Source: Burkholderia gladioli
Lineage (GTDB): Bacteria > Pseudomonadota > Gammaproteobacteria > Burkholderiales > Burkholderiaceae
Assembly: GCF_000959725.1 (NCBI RefSeq)
Contig: NZ_CP009323.1
Coordinates: 3,720,001 to 3,784,000 of the forward strand
DNA: 64,000 nt
Direction: 5' to 3'
The number at the start of each line of letters is the position of its first letter. Position 1 is the first letter of the stretch. Made by a program: the position numbers and the translations under genes. The notes beneath the pieces are model-generated. The model saw nothing but the letters and a program-made list of their open reading frames with translations, did not search any database and was not told where the DNA came from. Shown one piece after another: positions 18,152 to 27,277 of this stretch.

Positions 18152-21031
18152 ATGATATGCATCGGCGCGCTGCAGGTCGATTTCGAACGGCGTGAACTCC
18201 GGCGGCACGGCGCCTCGCTGCGCGTGAGCGCACGTGCCTTCGACGTGCTCGAGGTGCTGTGGCGCGCCAACGGGGCGATCGTCTCGAAGGACGCGATCCT
18301 CGATGCGGTCTGGCCCAGGCAGATCGTCGAGGAAAATCGCCTGCAGGTGCACGTGGCCGCCTTGCGCAAGCTGCTCGGCACGGATCGCGAACGAATCCGC
18401 ACCATTACCGGCCGCGGCTACCTGCTGGCGATGGACGCGGCGGCCGTCGATGGCCGGGACGACGCGCGGCAGGCGGGCAGGGCCATCGCGCCCGGCGACG
18501 CCTCGCAGGCGGCCGTTCCCCTGATCGGGCGCGACCAGGACCTGACCGAGGTGGTGGCGCGGCTGGGCGAATCGGCCGCGGTCACCCTGGTGGGCGCGGG
18601 CGGCATCGGCAAGACCGCACTGGCGCTCGGCATCGCGCGGCACCTGCGCGAGCGCGAGGCGCGGCAGGTGGTGTTCGTCGAACTCGCCTCGGCCGATTCG
18701 CGCGACGCCGTGCTCGCCACGCTCGCGGTGGCGCTGCGGCTCGCGCCCGAGCCGGTGATGCACGATCCCCTGCAACTGCTCGCGGGCCTGCCCGCCGATG
18801 GCGGCCTGCTGGTGCTCGACAATGCCGAGCAGGTGGTCGACGTGGTGGCGCGGCTGGTCGAGATGCTGCTGGCGGTCTCGGCCACGTTGCGAATCCTGGT
18901 GACCAGCCGCGAGCCGCTGGCGATCCGCGCCGAAGCCGTGCATCGCGTCGAGCCACTCGCGGTGCCGCCGCCCGAGGCGAGCCATCAGGCCTTGAGCACC
19001 TATGGCGCGGTGTCGCTGTTCCTGGAGCGCGCGCGGCGCATCGCGCCCGACTGCGCGGGCGACGAGCCCAGCCTGCGCCAGGTGGCCGAGATCTGCCGCC
19101 GGCTGGACGGGATGCCGCTGGCCATCGAGCTGGCGGCCGCGCGCGTCGCCACACTCGGCGTGGCGGGCGTGGCCCTGCGTCTCGACGATCGTCTCGACCT
19201 GCTCGGCGGCGGTCTGCGGCTCGCGCTGCCGCGCCACCAGACGCTGCGCGCGACCTTCGACTGGAGCTACGCGCTGCTCGATCCCGCCGCGCGCGCCTTG
19301 TTCCGCAGCCTGGCCTTCTTCGTCGGCCATTTCAGCTTCGACGCGGTGTGCGCGGTAGCAGCCGAGCCGGGCGTGCCGGTGGCCAGCGCGATCGACTCGC
19401 TGGCGGAGTTGAGCACCAAGTCGCTGCTCTCGGTCGATTTCCATGGCGCGATCGCGTTCTATCGGTTATCCGAATCGACACGCGCCTACGCGATGGAAAA
19501 ACTGCGCGACGAAGGCGAGGTGCAACGCGTCGCGCGTCGGCATCTGCGCTACTTGCAACGCCATATCGACGAACGCGATGCGCTGGCGCCGTGCCTGCAC
19601 GCCGCCCGGCCGGCGGCGCCGCTCGAGGCCGCGCGCAGCGTCTGGGAATGGGCCTTTTCCGCCGAAGGCGATCCGGCGCTGGGCGTGTTGCTGACCGGTT
19701 CGCTGGTGGGCACGCTCTGCGATGCCTCGCTGGTCGCCGAGTGCCGCGAACGCGCCGGCCGCGCCCTCGCCAGCCTCGACGCGCTTCCAGAGGGCAGTGT
19801 CGATCCGGCCTGCGAGATGCGCGTGTGCTCGGCCTACGCGGCCACGCTCCTGCTGACGGGCGGCGAGTCCAGGCAGGCCGCCGCCCTGTGGCGCCGTGTG
19901 CTGGTGCGTGCCGAGGCTTGCGCCGACGAGGGTTTCGCCACGCGTGCGTTGTGGGGGATGTGGAACGCCGCGATGGCGACCGGCGAGATCCATGCAGCGC
20001 TGCGCTTCGCCACGCGCTTCGAGTCGCGCGCGCAGGCCAGCGGCTCGCGCTGGCAGGCCTTGTGCGCGAGCACCACGCTGGCCGCGTCGCTGCATTGCTT
20101 CGGCGAGCACCAGCAGGCGCGCGAGCGGCTCGAGCGCACGCTGGCGGCGCTCGAGGCGCTGGGCCCGCTGGAGCGAACGCCGGTCGACCTCGCGGTCGAT
20201 CCCCGCATCTTCGGCACCGGCACGCTGGCGCGGATCGCCTGGATGCAAGGCGAGACCGCGCTGGCCTGGCGGCTGGCCGAACGCGCGCTGCACCACGTGC
20301 GGGCCGATCTGCCCGAGCCTTCGCTGTGTCATCTGCTGGCGGCGGTGGTGGTGCCGCTCGCGCTGGCCTGCGGCGAGACCGCGGCGGCCTCGCGCCATCT
20401 AGCGCTGCTGCGCTCGCAGGCGGCCCTGAATCGTTTCGACGGCTGGCGCGATTACGGCGAATGCCTGGCCGGCCAGCTCGAGATCCAGACCGGCCACCCG
20501 CAATCGGGCCTGGCTCGACTGGAGACGGGACTCGCGCAACTGGCCGCGCGCGGCCTGAGGCGCATGATCGCGCCGCTGGTGACGGTCTGCGCCGAGGCGC
20601 TGGCCAATGCCTCGCGCTTCGACGTGGCGCGCGGCTGGCTCGATCAGGCCAGCCGCCATGGCGAACTGCATGGCGATCATGCTTTCGCGGCCGAACTGCT
20701 GCGCGTGCGCGGCGTGATGGAGCTGGGGCACGCACGCCGTTACCGCGTATCGACCGGCATCGAGACCGGCCGGCGCTATCTGCGCGAGGCGCTCGCGCTG
20801 GCGCGCGAGCAGGGCGCGCCCTTGTTCGAGCTGCGCGCCGCGCTCGACCTGGCCGAATCGTTGCGCCTGGGCGGCGCCGCCGACCAGGCGCGCGCGCTGC
20901 TGCTGCCGTTCCGGGCGCTGCTCGCGCGCACCGGCATGTCGGTGCACGTGCCGGAGGCGCGCCGCTTTGAGGCCCTGCTCGACACGCTGTGCCACCGCGA
21001 ACCGCTGAACGCGGCGCCGACCATTTCCTGA
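18152..21031 (+). CDS. Winged-helix regulator with P-loop ATPase and helical repeat region
   Basis: A 959-residue cytoplasmic signal-transducing regulator. Residues 1-93 form an OmpR/CadC-type winged helix (SARAFDVLEVLWRANG ... ITGRGYLLA). It is followed by a STAND/AfsR-like NTPase with Walker A GAGGIGKT (148-155), Walker B LLVLDNAEQVVD (about 215-226) and an RLDGMPLAIELAAARVA motif. About 450 residues of Ala/Leu-rich helical, TPR-like sequence complete it. The ATG follows GGAGG. Such proteins bind DNA through the winged helix after a ligand is sensed by the repeat domain. No partner regulator is present for the hydrolase run downstream, so it is the best candidate activator. The tandem 10-bp repeats upstream of 21827 and 23096 fit the DNA-binding mode of this fold. 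Confidence 0.87.
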   Translation: MICIGALQVDFERRELRRHGASLRVSARAFDVLEVLWRANGAIVSKDAILDAVWPRQIVEENRLQVHVAALRKLLGTDRERIRTITGRGYLLAMDAAAVDGRDDARQAGRAIAPGDASQAAVPLIGRDQDLTEVVARLGESAAVTLVGAGGIGKTALALGIARHLREREARQVVFVELASADSRDAVLATLAVALRLAPEPVMHDPLQLLAGLPADGGLLVLDNAEQVVDVVARLVEMLLAVSATLRILVTSREPLAIRAEAVHRVEPLAVPPPEASHQALSTYGAVSLFLERARRIAPDCAGDEPSLRQVAEICRRLDGMPLAIELAAARVATLGVAGVALRLDDRLDLLGGGLRLALPRHQTLRATFDWSYALLDPAARALFRSLAFFVGHFSFDAVCAVAAEPGVPVASAIDSLAELSTKSLLSVDFHGAIAFYRLSESTRAYAMEKLRDEGEVQRVARRHLRYLQRHIDERDALAPCLHAARPAAPLEAARSVWEWAFSAEGDPALGVLLTGSLVGTLCDASLVAECRERAGRALASLDALPEGSVDPACEMRVCSAYAATLLLTGGESRQAAALWRRVLVRAEACADEGFATRALWGMWNAAMATGEIHAALRFATRFESRAQASGSRWQALCASTTLAASLHCFGEHQQARERLERTLAALEALGPLERTPVDLAVDPRIFGTGTLARIAWMQGETALAWRLAERALHHVRADLPEPSLCHLLAAVVVPLALACGETAAASRHLALLRSQAALNRFDGWRDYGECLAGQLEIQTGHPQSGLARLETGLAQLAARGLRRMIAPLVTVCAEALANASRFDVARGWLDQASRHGELHGDHAFAAELLRVRGVMELGHARRYRVSTGIETGRRYLREALALAREQGAPLFELRAALDLAESLRLGGAADQARALLLPFRALLARTGMSVHVPEARRFEALLDTLCHREPLNAAPTIS

Positions 21032-21052
21032 ACGCGGCCCGGCCGCGACCGG

Positions 21053-21085
21053 GCGCGTGTCCTTGCCACGCGCAAGGACACGCGC
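21053..21085 (+). terminator. Strong hairpin after the large regulator gene
   Basis: A perfect 13-bp stem (21053-21065 / 21073-21085) with a 7-nt loop lies 22 bases after the regulator stop codon. It lacks a T-run but is very stable; probable terminator. Confidence 0.65.
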
Positions 21086-21110
21086 GTGAAGCCGGCGCTG
21101 CGGCGGTGCC

Positions 21111-21141
21111 CGAGGGCCGGCCCTGGTCGAACCGGCCCTCG
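21111..21141 (-). terminator. Hairpin after the DUF1328 gene
   Basis: A 10-bp perfect stem (21111-21120 / 21132-21141) lies 7 bases beyond the stop of the leftward small membrane protein gene. Confidence 0.6.
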
Positions 21142-21147
21142 CCGGCG

Positions 21148-21333
21148 CTATTTGACGACGCGTTTGGCAACCACCACGCCGATCACGAGGAACACGATGC
21201 ACAGCACCAGGAACAGGCCGAACAGAAACTTGGCGATCGCAGCCGAGCCGGCGGCGATACCCGTGAATCCGAACAGCCCCGCGACAATCGCGATCACCGC
21301 GAAAATCAGTGCCCATTTCAGCATGTCGATCAA
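21148..21333 (-). CDS. Small two-helix membrane protein, DUF1328 (YtjA) family
   Basis: A 61-residue protein made almost entirely of two hydrophobic helices. The typical family opening is MLKWALIFAVIAIVAGLFGF and the end is basic (VAKRVVK). DUF1328 proteins are small inner-membrane proteins of unknown function, often linked to envelope stress. It is transcribed alone on the minus strand, bracketed by its own terminator. Confidence 0.88.
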   Translation of the reverse strand: MIDMLKWALIFAVIAIVAGLFGFTGIAAGSAAIAKFLFGLFLVLCIVFLVIGVVVAKRVVK

Positions 21334-21826
21334 CTCCCTATAGTTGGTTTGTGCGGATGCGGCAAGCGGCGCCAGGCCGGCCCCGCATCGTGCTCTCTCT
21401 TGGCCGGCGCGAGGCCGGCAGCCATCTCATGCAATTGACGGGCCAGCTCGCGCGGATCGGCTCGCGAGCCCGCTGCCGAACCCGTGCCGAGCATGCCGCG
21501 AGGCGCGCCTCGACGACGGCCGGCGTCGGCATCGTCCGGCCCGGGCCGGGGCGATGTCGGTAAATATTGCAAACGCCCGAGGCGTGGATTGCAGGAATGG
21601 CCACACCGTCCCGCGCCATGCGCCGTTCAGATCTTTTCAGGTTTGCCACAGGACTTCCGGTTTTCGCCCCGATAGGCTGCGATCGCGCCTCGGACGGCTT
21701 GCGATCGACATCGCCGAGTCGGCCCGGGGCGATCCACCGCCAACCCCACGCGCTCGACGCGGCGAACCGAGGCAGATGTCGCCATCGATCCGCATCCGAT
21801 ACGCGCGAGCCATCGAAGGAGAAAAC
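21334..21826. promoter_or_regulatory. Upstream region of the alpha/beta hydrolase with two phased TTCAG repeats
   Basis: A 493-bp gap between divergent genes. Around 21626-21640 two TTCAG elements are spaced exactly 10 bp apart (21626-21630, 21636-21640), like those upstream of 23096. The rest shows no gene that I can support. Confidence 0.45.
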
Positions 21827-22813
21827 ATGAGTCATCAGCACCGCATCCTCACGAGCCGCTCGGCTCAACGCCGCCTGCTGTCGGCCGGCGCCGGCATGGC
21901 GGGCGCCGTGGCGGCGATGTCGGGCCTGTCGGCACCGGCCGCCGCCGCGAACGCGCATGCGCCGGGGCATGCCAGGGCCCATGCCGACGGCGGCGGCTTC
22001 GTGCTCGCCCGGGACGGCACGCCGATCTACTACAAGGACTGGGGCAGCGGCACGCCAGTGGTGTTCTCGCACGGCTGGCCGCTGTCGGCCGATGCCTGGG
22101 ATGCCCAGATGCTGTTCCTGGTGAACCGCGGCTACCGCGTGATCGCGCACGACCGGCGCGGGCACGGCCGGTCGGGCCAGCCGTCCTCGGGCAACGACAT
22201 GGACACCTACGCCGACGACCTGTCCGCGGTGCTCGAGGCACTCGACGTGATGGGCGCGATGCTGGTGGGGCATTCGACCGGCGGCGGGGAAGTGGCCCAC
22301 TACATCGGCCGGCACGGCGAGGCGCGCGTGGCCAAGGCGGTGCTGATCGGCGCGGTGCCGCCGCTGATGCTGCGCACGGCAACCAACCCGGGTGGCCTGC
22401 CGATCTCGGTGTTCGACGGCATTCGCGACGGCGTGGCCGCGAACCGTTCGCAGTTCTACCTGGATCTGGCCACGCCGTTCTACGGCTTCAACCGGCCCCA
22501 GGCGAAGGTCTCGCCGGGCCTGGTCCAGGACTTCTGGCGCCAGGGCATGGCCGGCTCGATCAAAGGCCAGTACGAGTGCATCAGGCAGTTCTCCGAGGTC
22601 GACTACAGCGAGGACCTGAAGCGGATCGGCGTGCCCACCCTGATCCTGCATGGCGACGACGACCAGATCGTGCCGATCGACGACTCGGCGCGCCTGTCGG
22701 CGAAGCTGGTGCGCAATGCCACGCTGAAGATCCATGCCGGTGCGCCGCACGGCATGTGCAGCACGCACGCGGAGCAGGTCAACGCGGACCTGCTGGCCTT
22801 CCTGCAGTCCTGA
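21827..22813 (+). CDS. Exported alpha/beta hydrolase (non-haem chloroperoxidase-like)
   Basis: A 328-residue alpha/beta-fold hydrolase of the arylesterase/cofactor-free haloperoxidase group. The N-terminal 42 residues form a Tat-like signal ([17 protein letters not shown], cleavage near APAAAANA), so it should act in the periplasm. The catalytic triad is S150 in GHSTGGGE, Asp in [12 protein letters not shown] and His in [19 protein letters not shown] provides the oxyanion region. The ATG follows GAAGGAG. It ends before an intrinsic terminator, so it is its own transcription unit although the next run is co-directional. Confidence 0.88.
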   Translation: MSHQHRILTSRSAQRRLLSAGAGMAGAVAAMSGLSAPAAAANAHAPGHARAHADGGGFVLARDGTPIYYKDWGSGTPVVFSHGWPLSADAWDAQMLFLVNRGYRVIAHDRRGHGRSGQPSSGNDMDTYADDLSAVLEALDVMGAMLVGHSTGGGEVAHYIGRHGEARVAKAVLIGAVPPLMLRTATNPGGLPISVFDGIRDGVAANRSQFYLDLATPFYGFNRPQAKVSPGLVQDFWRQGMAGSIKGQYECIRQFSEVDYSEDLKRIGVPTLILHGDDDQIVPIDDSARLSAKLVRNATLKIHAGAPHGMCSTHAEQVNADLLAFLQS

Positions 22814-22870
22814 TCGCGGGTGGCTCGCGCGTCGGCAACGACGCCGCGCGCCCGATTTCCCGCTGCGCTC

Positions 22871-22897
22871 GCCCGGTCCACGCGCCGGGCTTTTTTT
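22871..22897 (+). terminator. Intrinsic terminator after the alpha/beta hydrolase
   Basis: GCCCGG-N8-CCGGGC followed by seven T residues, 57 bases after the stop codon. This is the clearest rho-independent terminator in the window. Confidence 0.85.
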
Positions 22898-22947
22898 CGC
22901 GCCCGCCGCGGCGGCCGCCTGCCCCGTCGCGCGCAACCGGCTCCGCC

Positions 22948-22995
22948 GGCTTCAGTTGGCTTCAGCTCGCTTCAGATGATCGACAGGACTTTCAG
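22948..22995 (+). promoter_or_regulatory. Tandem TTCAG repeats in 10-bp phase upstream of the YcaC-like gene
   Basis: Three consecutive 10-bp units (consensus GGCTTCAGnT) occupy 22948-22977. A further TTCAG at 22991 keeps the same 10-bp phase, so the elements start at 22951, 22961, 22971 and 22991. They lie 100-145 bp before the start of the operon at 23096. Tandem direct repeats at about one helical turn are how OmpR/PhoB-type winged helices bind, and such a regulator lies at 18152. Binding is inferred. Confidence 0.5.
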
Positions 22996-23095
22996 GTCCG
23001 CGCTCCGTAATCTGCGGTCCAGTCGCGAAGCCGGCGCCCTCGAGGTGGAGCCGGCTTTGCCCGACCCGATCCTCGCCACCTTTATGGAGTCCCAG

Positions 23096-23731
23096 ATGGC
23101 CTATGAACTGCTGACCCCCGACAACTGCGCGCTCGCGCTGATCGACCACCAGCCGCAGATGTTCTTCGGCACGCACTCGCACGAGCGCACCACGGTGCTG
23201 CACAACGTCCAGATCCTGGCCAAGGCCGCGAAGCTGTTCAAGGTGCCCACCGTGCTGACCACCATCGCTTCCGAGACCTTCAGCGGCCACCTGCTGCCGG
23301 AGGTGCAGTCGGTGTTTCCCGATCAGAAGCCGATCGACCGCACCTCGATGAACTCCTGGGAAGACGCGGGCTTTCGCGCGGCGATCAAGGCCACCGGGCG
23401 CAAGAAGATCGTGATCGCGGGCCTCTGGACCGAGGTCTGCGTGGCGTTCCCGAGCGTGCAGATGCTGGCCGAGGGCTTCGAGATCTACGTGCCGAGCGAC
23501 GCCTGCGGCGACGTCACGGAGGAGGCGCACGAGCGCGCGGTGCAGCGCGTGATCCAGGCCGGCGCGGTGCCCACCAGCTCGCTGCAGTTCATGTGCGAGC
23601 TGCAGCGCGACTGGGCGCGCGGCGAGACCTACGAAGGCTGCATGGAGATCTTCAAGGCGCACAGCGCCTACGGGATCGGCGTGCGCTACGCCAAGCAGAT
23701 CCTCGGCGAGCACGCCAGCGAGGCGGGCTGA
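23096..23731 (+). CDS. Isochorismatase-fold hydrolase (YcaC-like)
   Basis: A 211-residue cysteine hydrolase of the isochorismatase superfamily, closest in pattern to YcaC. The catalytic aspartate is D17 (ALALIDHQPQMFF) and the nucleophile C115 (IVIAGLWTEVCV), preceded by the cis-peptide region. Members cleave small amides or imidic substrates; the true YcaC substrate is unknown. The ATG at 23096 has GGAG 6 bases upstream. First gene of a co-directional run through 30516, just downstream of the phased TTCAG repeats. Confidence 0.87.
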   Translation: MAYELLTPDNCALALIDHQPQMFFGTHSHERTTVLHNVQILAKAAKLFKVPTVLTTIASETFSGHLLPEVQSVFPDQKPIDRTSMNSWEDAGFRAAIKATGRKKIVIAGLWTEVCVAFPSVQMLAEGFEIYVPSDACGDVTEEAHERAVQRVIQAGAVPTSSLQFMCELQRDWARGETYEGCMEIFKAHSAYGIGVRYAKQILGEHASEAG

Positions 23732-23883
23732 TCCCCGCCGGCGTGCGCCGCCGACGCGCACGCGCCAGGGCGGCGCGGCACGCCTGGATGCGTGCCGCGC
23801 CGCCGCCTTCGATTCCGGCATCGACCCGCAGCAGGGCCCGCGCGTCGGCCACCACGTCCAGCACACAACAGGAGAGAGCGACG

Positions 23884-25761
23884 ATGGGCGCACCCGACCA
23901 ACCGGCACGCATCGCCGACCTGGTGATCTTCAACGGCAAGATCGCCACCCAGGACGAGCGCCGCTCGTTCGTCACGGCGCTGGCCTCGGCCGGCGGCAAG
24001 ATCGTCGCGACCGGTAACGATCGCGAGGTGATGCAATGGGCGCGCGACGACGCGCGACGCATCGACCTGCAGGGCCGTACCGTGATCCCCGGCCTGAACG
24101 ACTCGCATCTGCACGTGATCCGCGGCGGCCTGAACTTCAACATGGAGCTGCGCTGGGACGGCGTGCCCTCGCTGCACGACGCGCTGGCGATGCTGCGCGC
24201 GCAGGTGGCGCGCACCCCGGCGCCGCAATGGGTGCGCGTGGTGGGCGGCTGGAACGAATTCCAGTTCGTGGAAAAGCGCGGCCCGACGCTCGACGAACTC
24301 AATGCGATCGCCCCCGACACGCCGGTCTTCATCCTGCATCTCTACGACAGCGCGCTGCTCAACGCGGCCGCGCTGCGCGCGGTCGGCTACGACCGCGACA
24401 CGCCGAATCCGCCGGGCGGCGAGATCCAGCGCGACCGGCGCGGCAATCCCACCGGCATGCTGATCGCCCGGCCCAACGCGGGCCTGCTCTACGCGACGCT
24501 GGCCAAGGGCCCGAAGCTGGCCGTCGAGGACCAGATGAACTCCACGCGGCAATTCATGCGGGAGCTGAACCGGCTCGGCGTGACCAGCGCGATCGACGCG
24601 GGCGGCGGCTACCAGGCCTATCCCGACGACTACGCCGTGATCATGGAATTGGCCAGGCGCGACCAACTGAGCCTGCGCATCGCCTACAACCTGTTCACGC
24701 AGAACGCGCGGCGCGAGATCGAGGACTTCGCGAAGTGGGTGAAGGCCACGCGGCCCGGCGACGGCGACGACTTCCTCAAGGTCAACGGCGCGGGCGAGAT
24801 GCTGGTGTTCTCGGCGGCCGACTTCGAGGACTTTCTCGAACCGCGCCCGGACCTGCCCGAGCAGATGGAGCAGGAGCTGGAAGCGGTGGTGCGCCTGCTG
24901 GTCGCCAATCGCTGGCCGTTCCGCCTGCACGCGACCTACGACGAATCGATCTCGCGCTTCCTGGACGTGTTCGAGCGCGTGAACGCCGATATCCCGTTCG
25001 CCGGCCTGCGCTGGTTCTTCGACCACTGCGAGACGATCTCTGAACGCAATATCGAGCGGATCGTCGCGCTCGGCGGCGGGATCGCGGTGCAGCACCGGAT
25101 GGCCTACCAGGGCGAGTACTTCATCGCGCGCTACGGCGCCGACGCCGCCGCGCAGACCCCGCCGGTGCGCAAGATGCTCGAGGCCGGGCTGCCGGTGGGT
25201 GCCGGCACCGACGCCACCCGCGTGGCCAGCTACAACCCCTTTGTCTCGCTCTATTGGCTGGTATCGGGCCGCACCGTCGGCGGCACGCCGATGTACGCGG
25301 CGCGCGACCGGCTGGAGCGGATGGAGGCGTTGCGCCGCTACACGGTCGGCAGCGCCTGGTTCTCGAACGACGAGACCAGGAAGGGCGCGCTGGTGCCCGG
25401 CCAGTACGCGGATTTCGCCGTGCTCAGCGACGACTTCTTCAGCATCGAGGAAGCAGCGATTCGTCATCTGGTGTCGGTGCTGACGGTGGTGAACGGCAGG
25501 GTGGTGTACGCCGACCAGGAATTCGAGTGCTTCGGGCCGCCAGCGCTGCCGGTCAGCCCGAGCTGGTCGCCGGTAGCCGAGTTCGGCGGCTATGCGCGCT
25601 ATCGCCCGGTGGCCTCGCTGGAACGCGCCTGCGCCGAGGGCTGCGCGAACCTCTGCGGCGTGCATCGCCACGCGCATGGGCGGGCCTGGGGCGGCCAGGT
25701 GCCGGCCGGCGACGCGAACGCGTTCTGGGGCGCGCTCGGCTGCAGTTGCTTCGCATTCTGA
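23884..25761 (+). CDS. Amidohydrolase (YtcJ/AepA-like metal-dependent hydrolase)
   Basis: A 625-residue amidohydrolase-superfamily enzyme. The metal site opens with H75/H77 in IPGLNDSHLHVIRGG; further ligands are likely in PFRLHATYD, WFFDHCETI and GAGTDATR. No signal peptide. The ATG at 23884 is preceded by AGGAGAGAG. The C-terminal 60 residues are Cys-rich (SLERACAEGCANLCGVHRH), an unusual tail that could bind metal or be membrane-proximal. YtcJ-like enzymes hydrolyse exocyclic C-N bonds of amides; the substrate here is unknown. The gene ends 10 bases before the DoxX gene. Confidence 0.87.
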   Translation: MGAPDQPARIADLVIFNGKIATQDERRSFVTALASAGGKIVATGNDREVMQWARDDARRIDLQGRTVIPGLNDSHLHVIRGGLNFNMELRWDGVPSLHDALAMLRAQVARTPAPQWVRVVGGWNEFQFVEKRGPTLDELNAIAPDTPVFILHLYDSALLNAAALRAVGYDRDTPNPPGGEIQRDRRGNPTGMLIARPNAGLLYATLAKGPKLAVEDQMNSTRQFMRELNRLGVTSAIDAGGGYQAYPDDYAVIMELARRDQLSLRIAYNLFTQNARREIEDFAKWVKATRPGDGDDFLKVNGAGEMLVFSAADFEDFLEPRPDLPEQMEQELEAVVRLLVANRWPFRLHATYDESISRFLDVFERVNADIPFAGLRWFFDHCETISERNIERIVALGGGIAVQHRMAYQGEYFIARYGADAAAQTPPVRKMLEAGLPVGAGTDATRVASYNPFVSLYWLVSGRTVGGTPMYAARDRLERMEALRRYTVGSAWFSNDETRKGALVPGQYADFAVLSDDFFSIEEAAIRHLVSVLTVVNGRVVYADQEFECFGPPALPVSPSWSPVAEFGGYARYRPVASLERACAEGCANLCGVHRHAHGRAWGGQVPAGDANAFWGALGCSCFAF

Positions 25762-25771
25762 GGCGCCGCGC

Positions 25772-26194
25772 ATGAGATCGAACGAGACAGGCCCGGGTTC
25801 GGGCAGCACAGCCGACGCGGCGCTGCTGTTCCTGCGTGTCGCCGCCAGCCTGCTGGTCTTGGCGGTCCACGGCTTGCCGAAGTTGCTGCACGTGCGTGTG
25901 CAGCTCGCCGCGATCGAGGATCCGCTGCATCTGGGCGCGCCGCTCACGCTCGGTTTCGCGATCTTCGCCGAGGTGCTCTGCCCCTTGCTGATGATCGCCG
26001 GCATCGCCACGCGGCTCGCCGCGCTGCCGATCCTGGCCGTCACCGTGGTCGCCTTGACGCTGGTGCATCCGGACTGGTCGCTGGAACAGGGGCAGTTCGC
26101 CTGGATGCTGCTGATCCTGTTAGGCACGGTCGCGATCGGCGGTGCGGGGCGTCATCGCCTGCGATGGCCGGCGATCGAACGCGGCCGGCCTTGA
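25772..26194 (+). CDS. DoxX-family integral membrane protein
   Basis: A 140-residue protein with four hydrophobic helices and the DoxX pattern (LLFLRVAASLLVLAVHGLPK ... EVLCPLLMIAGIATRLAAL). DoxX-like proteins are inner-membrane subunits associated with redox or thiol-stress systems; the exact role is unknown. It starts 10 bases after the amidohydrolase stop, so cotranslation is likely. Confidence 0.83.
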   Translation: MRSNETGPGSGSTADAALLFLRVAASLLVLAVHGLPKLLHVRVQLAAIEDPLHLGAPLTLGFAIFAEVLCPLLMIAGIATRLAALPILAVTVVALTLVHPDWSLEQGQFAWMLLILLGTVAIGGAGRHRLRWPAIERGRP

Positions 26195-26294
26195 CGGCCG
26201 CACATGCCGCGGGCCGCGCCGCGAGAGCGCTGGCGATCAGCCGCGACGGCGCACGCGATCACGAACCACACAGGGCGAGAGCCGGGAGGGCGGC

Positions 26295-26957
26295 ATGCAG
26301 GCGTCATTGGCTGGCGTGGGCGGCGAGGTGGCGGGGGTAAGGATTCCAGCCACGCCGCTGGCCCTGGCAGCCCTCGAGAGCGCCGGCGCGGCGCTGCCGG
26401 CGGTGCTGCTCGGGCATGCGCGCCGGGTCTTCGTGTTGGCGGCACTGAGCGCGCGGCGCGGCGGGCTGGCCTGCGATGCGGGCGCGCTGTTCGTGGGCTC
26501 GCTGTACGCCAACATGGGCTTGAGCGCGGCCTACGCCCGTTCCGCCGAGCGCTACGAGCTCGACGGCGCCGACGCCGCGCGTGGCCTGCTGCGACGCCAC
26601 GGCGCCAGCGAGCGCGAGCAGAGCGAGCTCTGGCTGGCGATCGCGCTGCATACCACTTCGGGAATTCCGGCGCGCATCTCGCCGCTGGCGGGCGTGCTCG
26701 CGCAGGCGGTGCGCACCGACCTGACCGGTGCCCACTACCACGCCTACACCCGTGGCGAGCGGGCGGGCGTGCTGGCCGCCTATCCGCGCGGCGCGCGGTT
26801 CGGCGAGGCGGTGATCGACGCGATCGGCCGCGGCCTCGCGCATCGGCCGGGCAGCACCGCGGGCACGGCCGGTGCCGACGTGCTCGATCGTATCGATCCG
26901 GATTACCGCCGCATGAATTTCTGCGGCCAGATTCTGGGCTCGCCGTGGCGCGATTAG
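26295..26957 (+). CDS. HD-domain-like protein with degenerate HD pair (cyanamide-hydratase-like)
   Basis: A 220-residue helical protein resembling the HD-superfamily proteins of the cyanamide-hydratase (Ddi2-like) group. The first histidine aligns with H41 (LLGHARRVFVL), and the late block LWLAIALHTTSGIP is very family-like. The expected helix with HD (usually LLHDIGL) instead reads SLYANMGL (residues 69-76), so the two metal ligands are replaced by Ala-Asn. It may be non-catalytic or use a different chemistry. The ATG follows GGGAGGG. It sits in the middle of the putative detoxification run. Confidence 0.68.
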   Translation: MQASLAGVGGEVAGVRIPATPLALAALESAGAALPAVLLGHARRVFVLAALSARRGGLACDAGALFVGSLYANMGLSAAYARSAERYELDGADAARGLLRRHGASEREQSELWLAIALHTTSGIPARISPLAGVLAQAVRTDLTGAHYHAYTRGERAGVLAAYPRGARFGEAVIDAIGRGLAHRPGSTAGTAGADVLDRIDPDYRRMNFCGQILGSPWRD

Positions 26958-27040
26958 CGCGGTTGGCGAGGCCGGCGCGGCGGGCAATCAGGCAAACCAG
27001 GCTCGGGCGAGTGCTCGTGGCCGATCAAGGGAGAGTGGCA

Positions 27041-27277
27041 ATGTCGTATCTGATTTCACTCGGCGCCGGCGTGGTCGTCGGTCTGCTCTATTACTTTTCG
27101 CGCGTGCAGTCGCCCGCGCCGCCGCTGATCGCGCTGGCCGGGCTGCTCGGCATCGTGATCGGCGAACACGCGATTCCGCTGGTGCAGGCGCAATGGCAGG
27201 CCACCCAGGCAGCCACCGCGCCGGGCCCGGCCGACACGCCGACCGGGCGTGCCGCGCCGCGGGATCGTCGGCCATGA
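27041..27277 (+). CDS. XapX-domain small membrane protein (DUF1427)
   Basis: A 78-residue protein of two hydrophobic segments. The N-terminal 50 residues match XapX (MSYLISLGAGVVVGLLYYFS, then PPLIALAGLLGIVIGE) and the tail is Ala/Pro-rich. XapX proteins are usually next to amidohydrolase or isochorismatase genes but have no assigned activity. Its stop overlaps the start of the DUF1275 gene in ATGA, so the two are translationally coupled. Confidence 0.84.
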   Translation: MSYLISLGAGVVVGLLYYFSRVQSPAPPLIALAGLLGIVIGEHAIPLVQAQWQATQAATAPGPADTPTGRAAPRDRRP

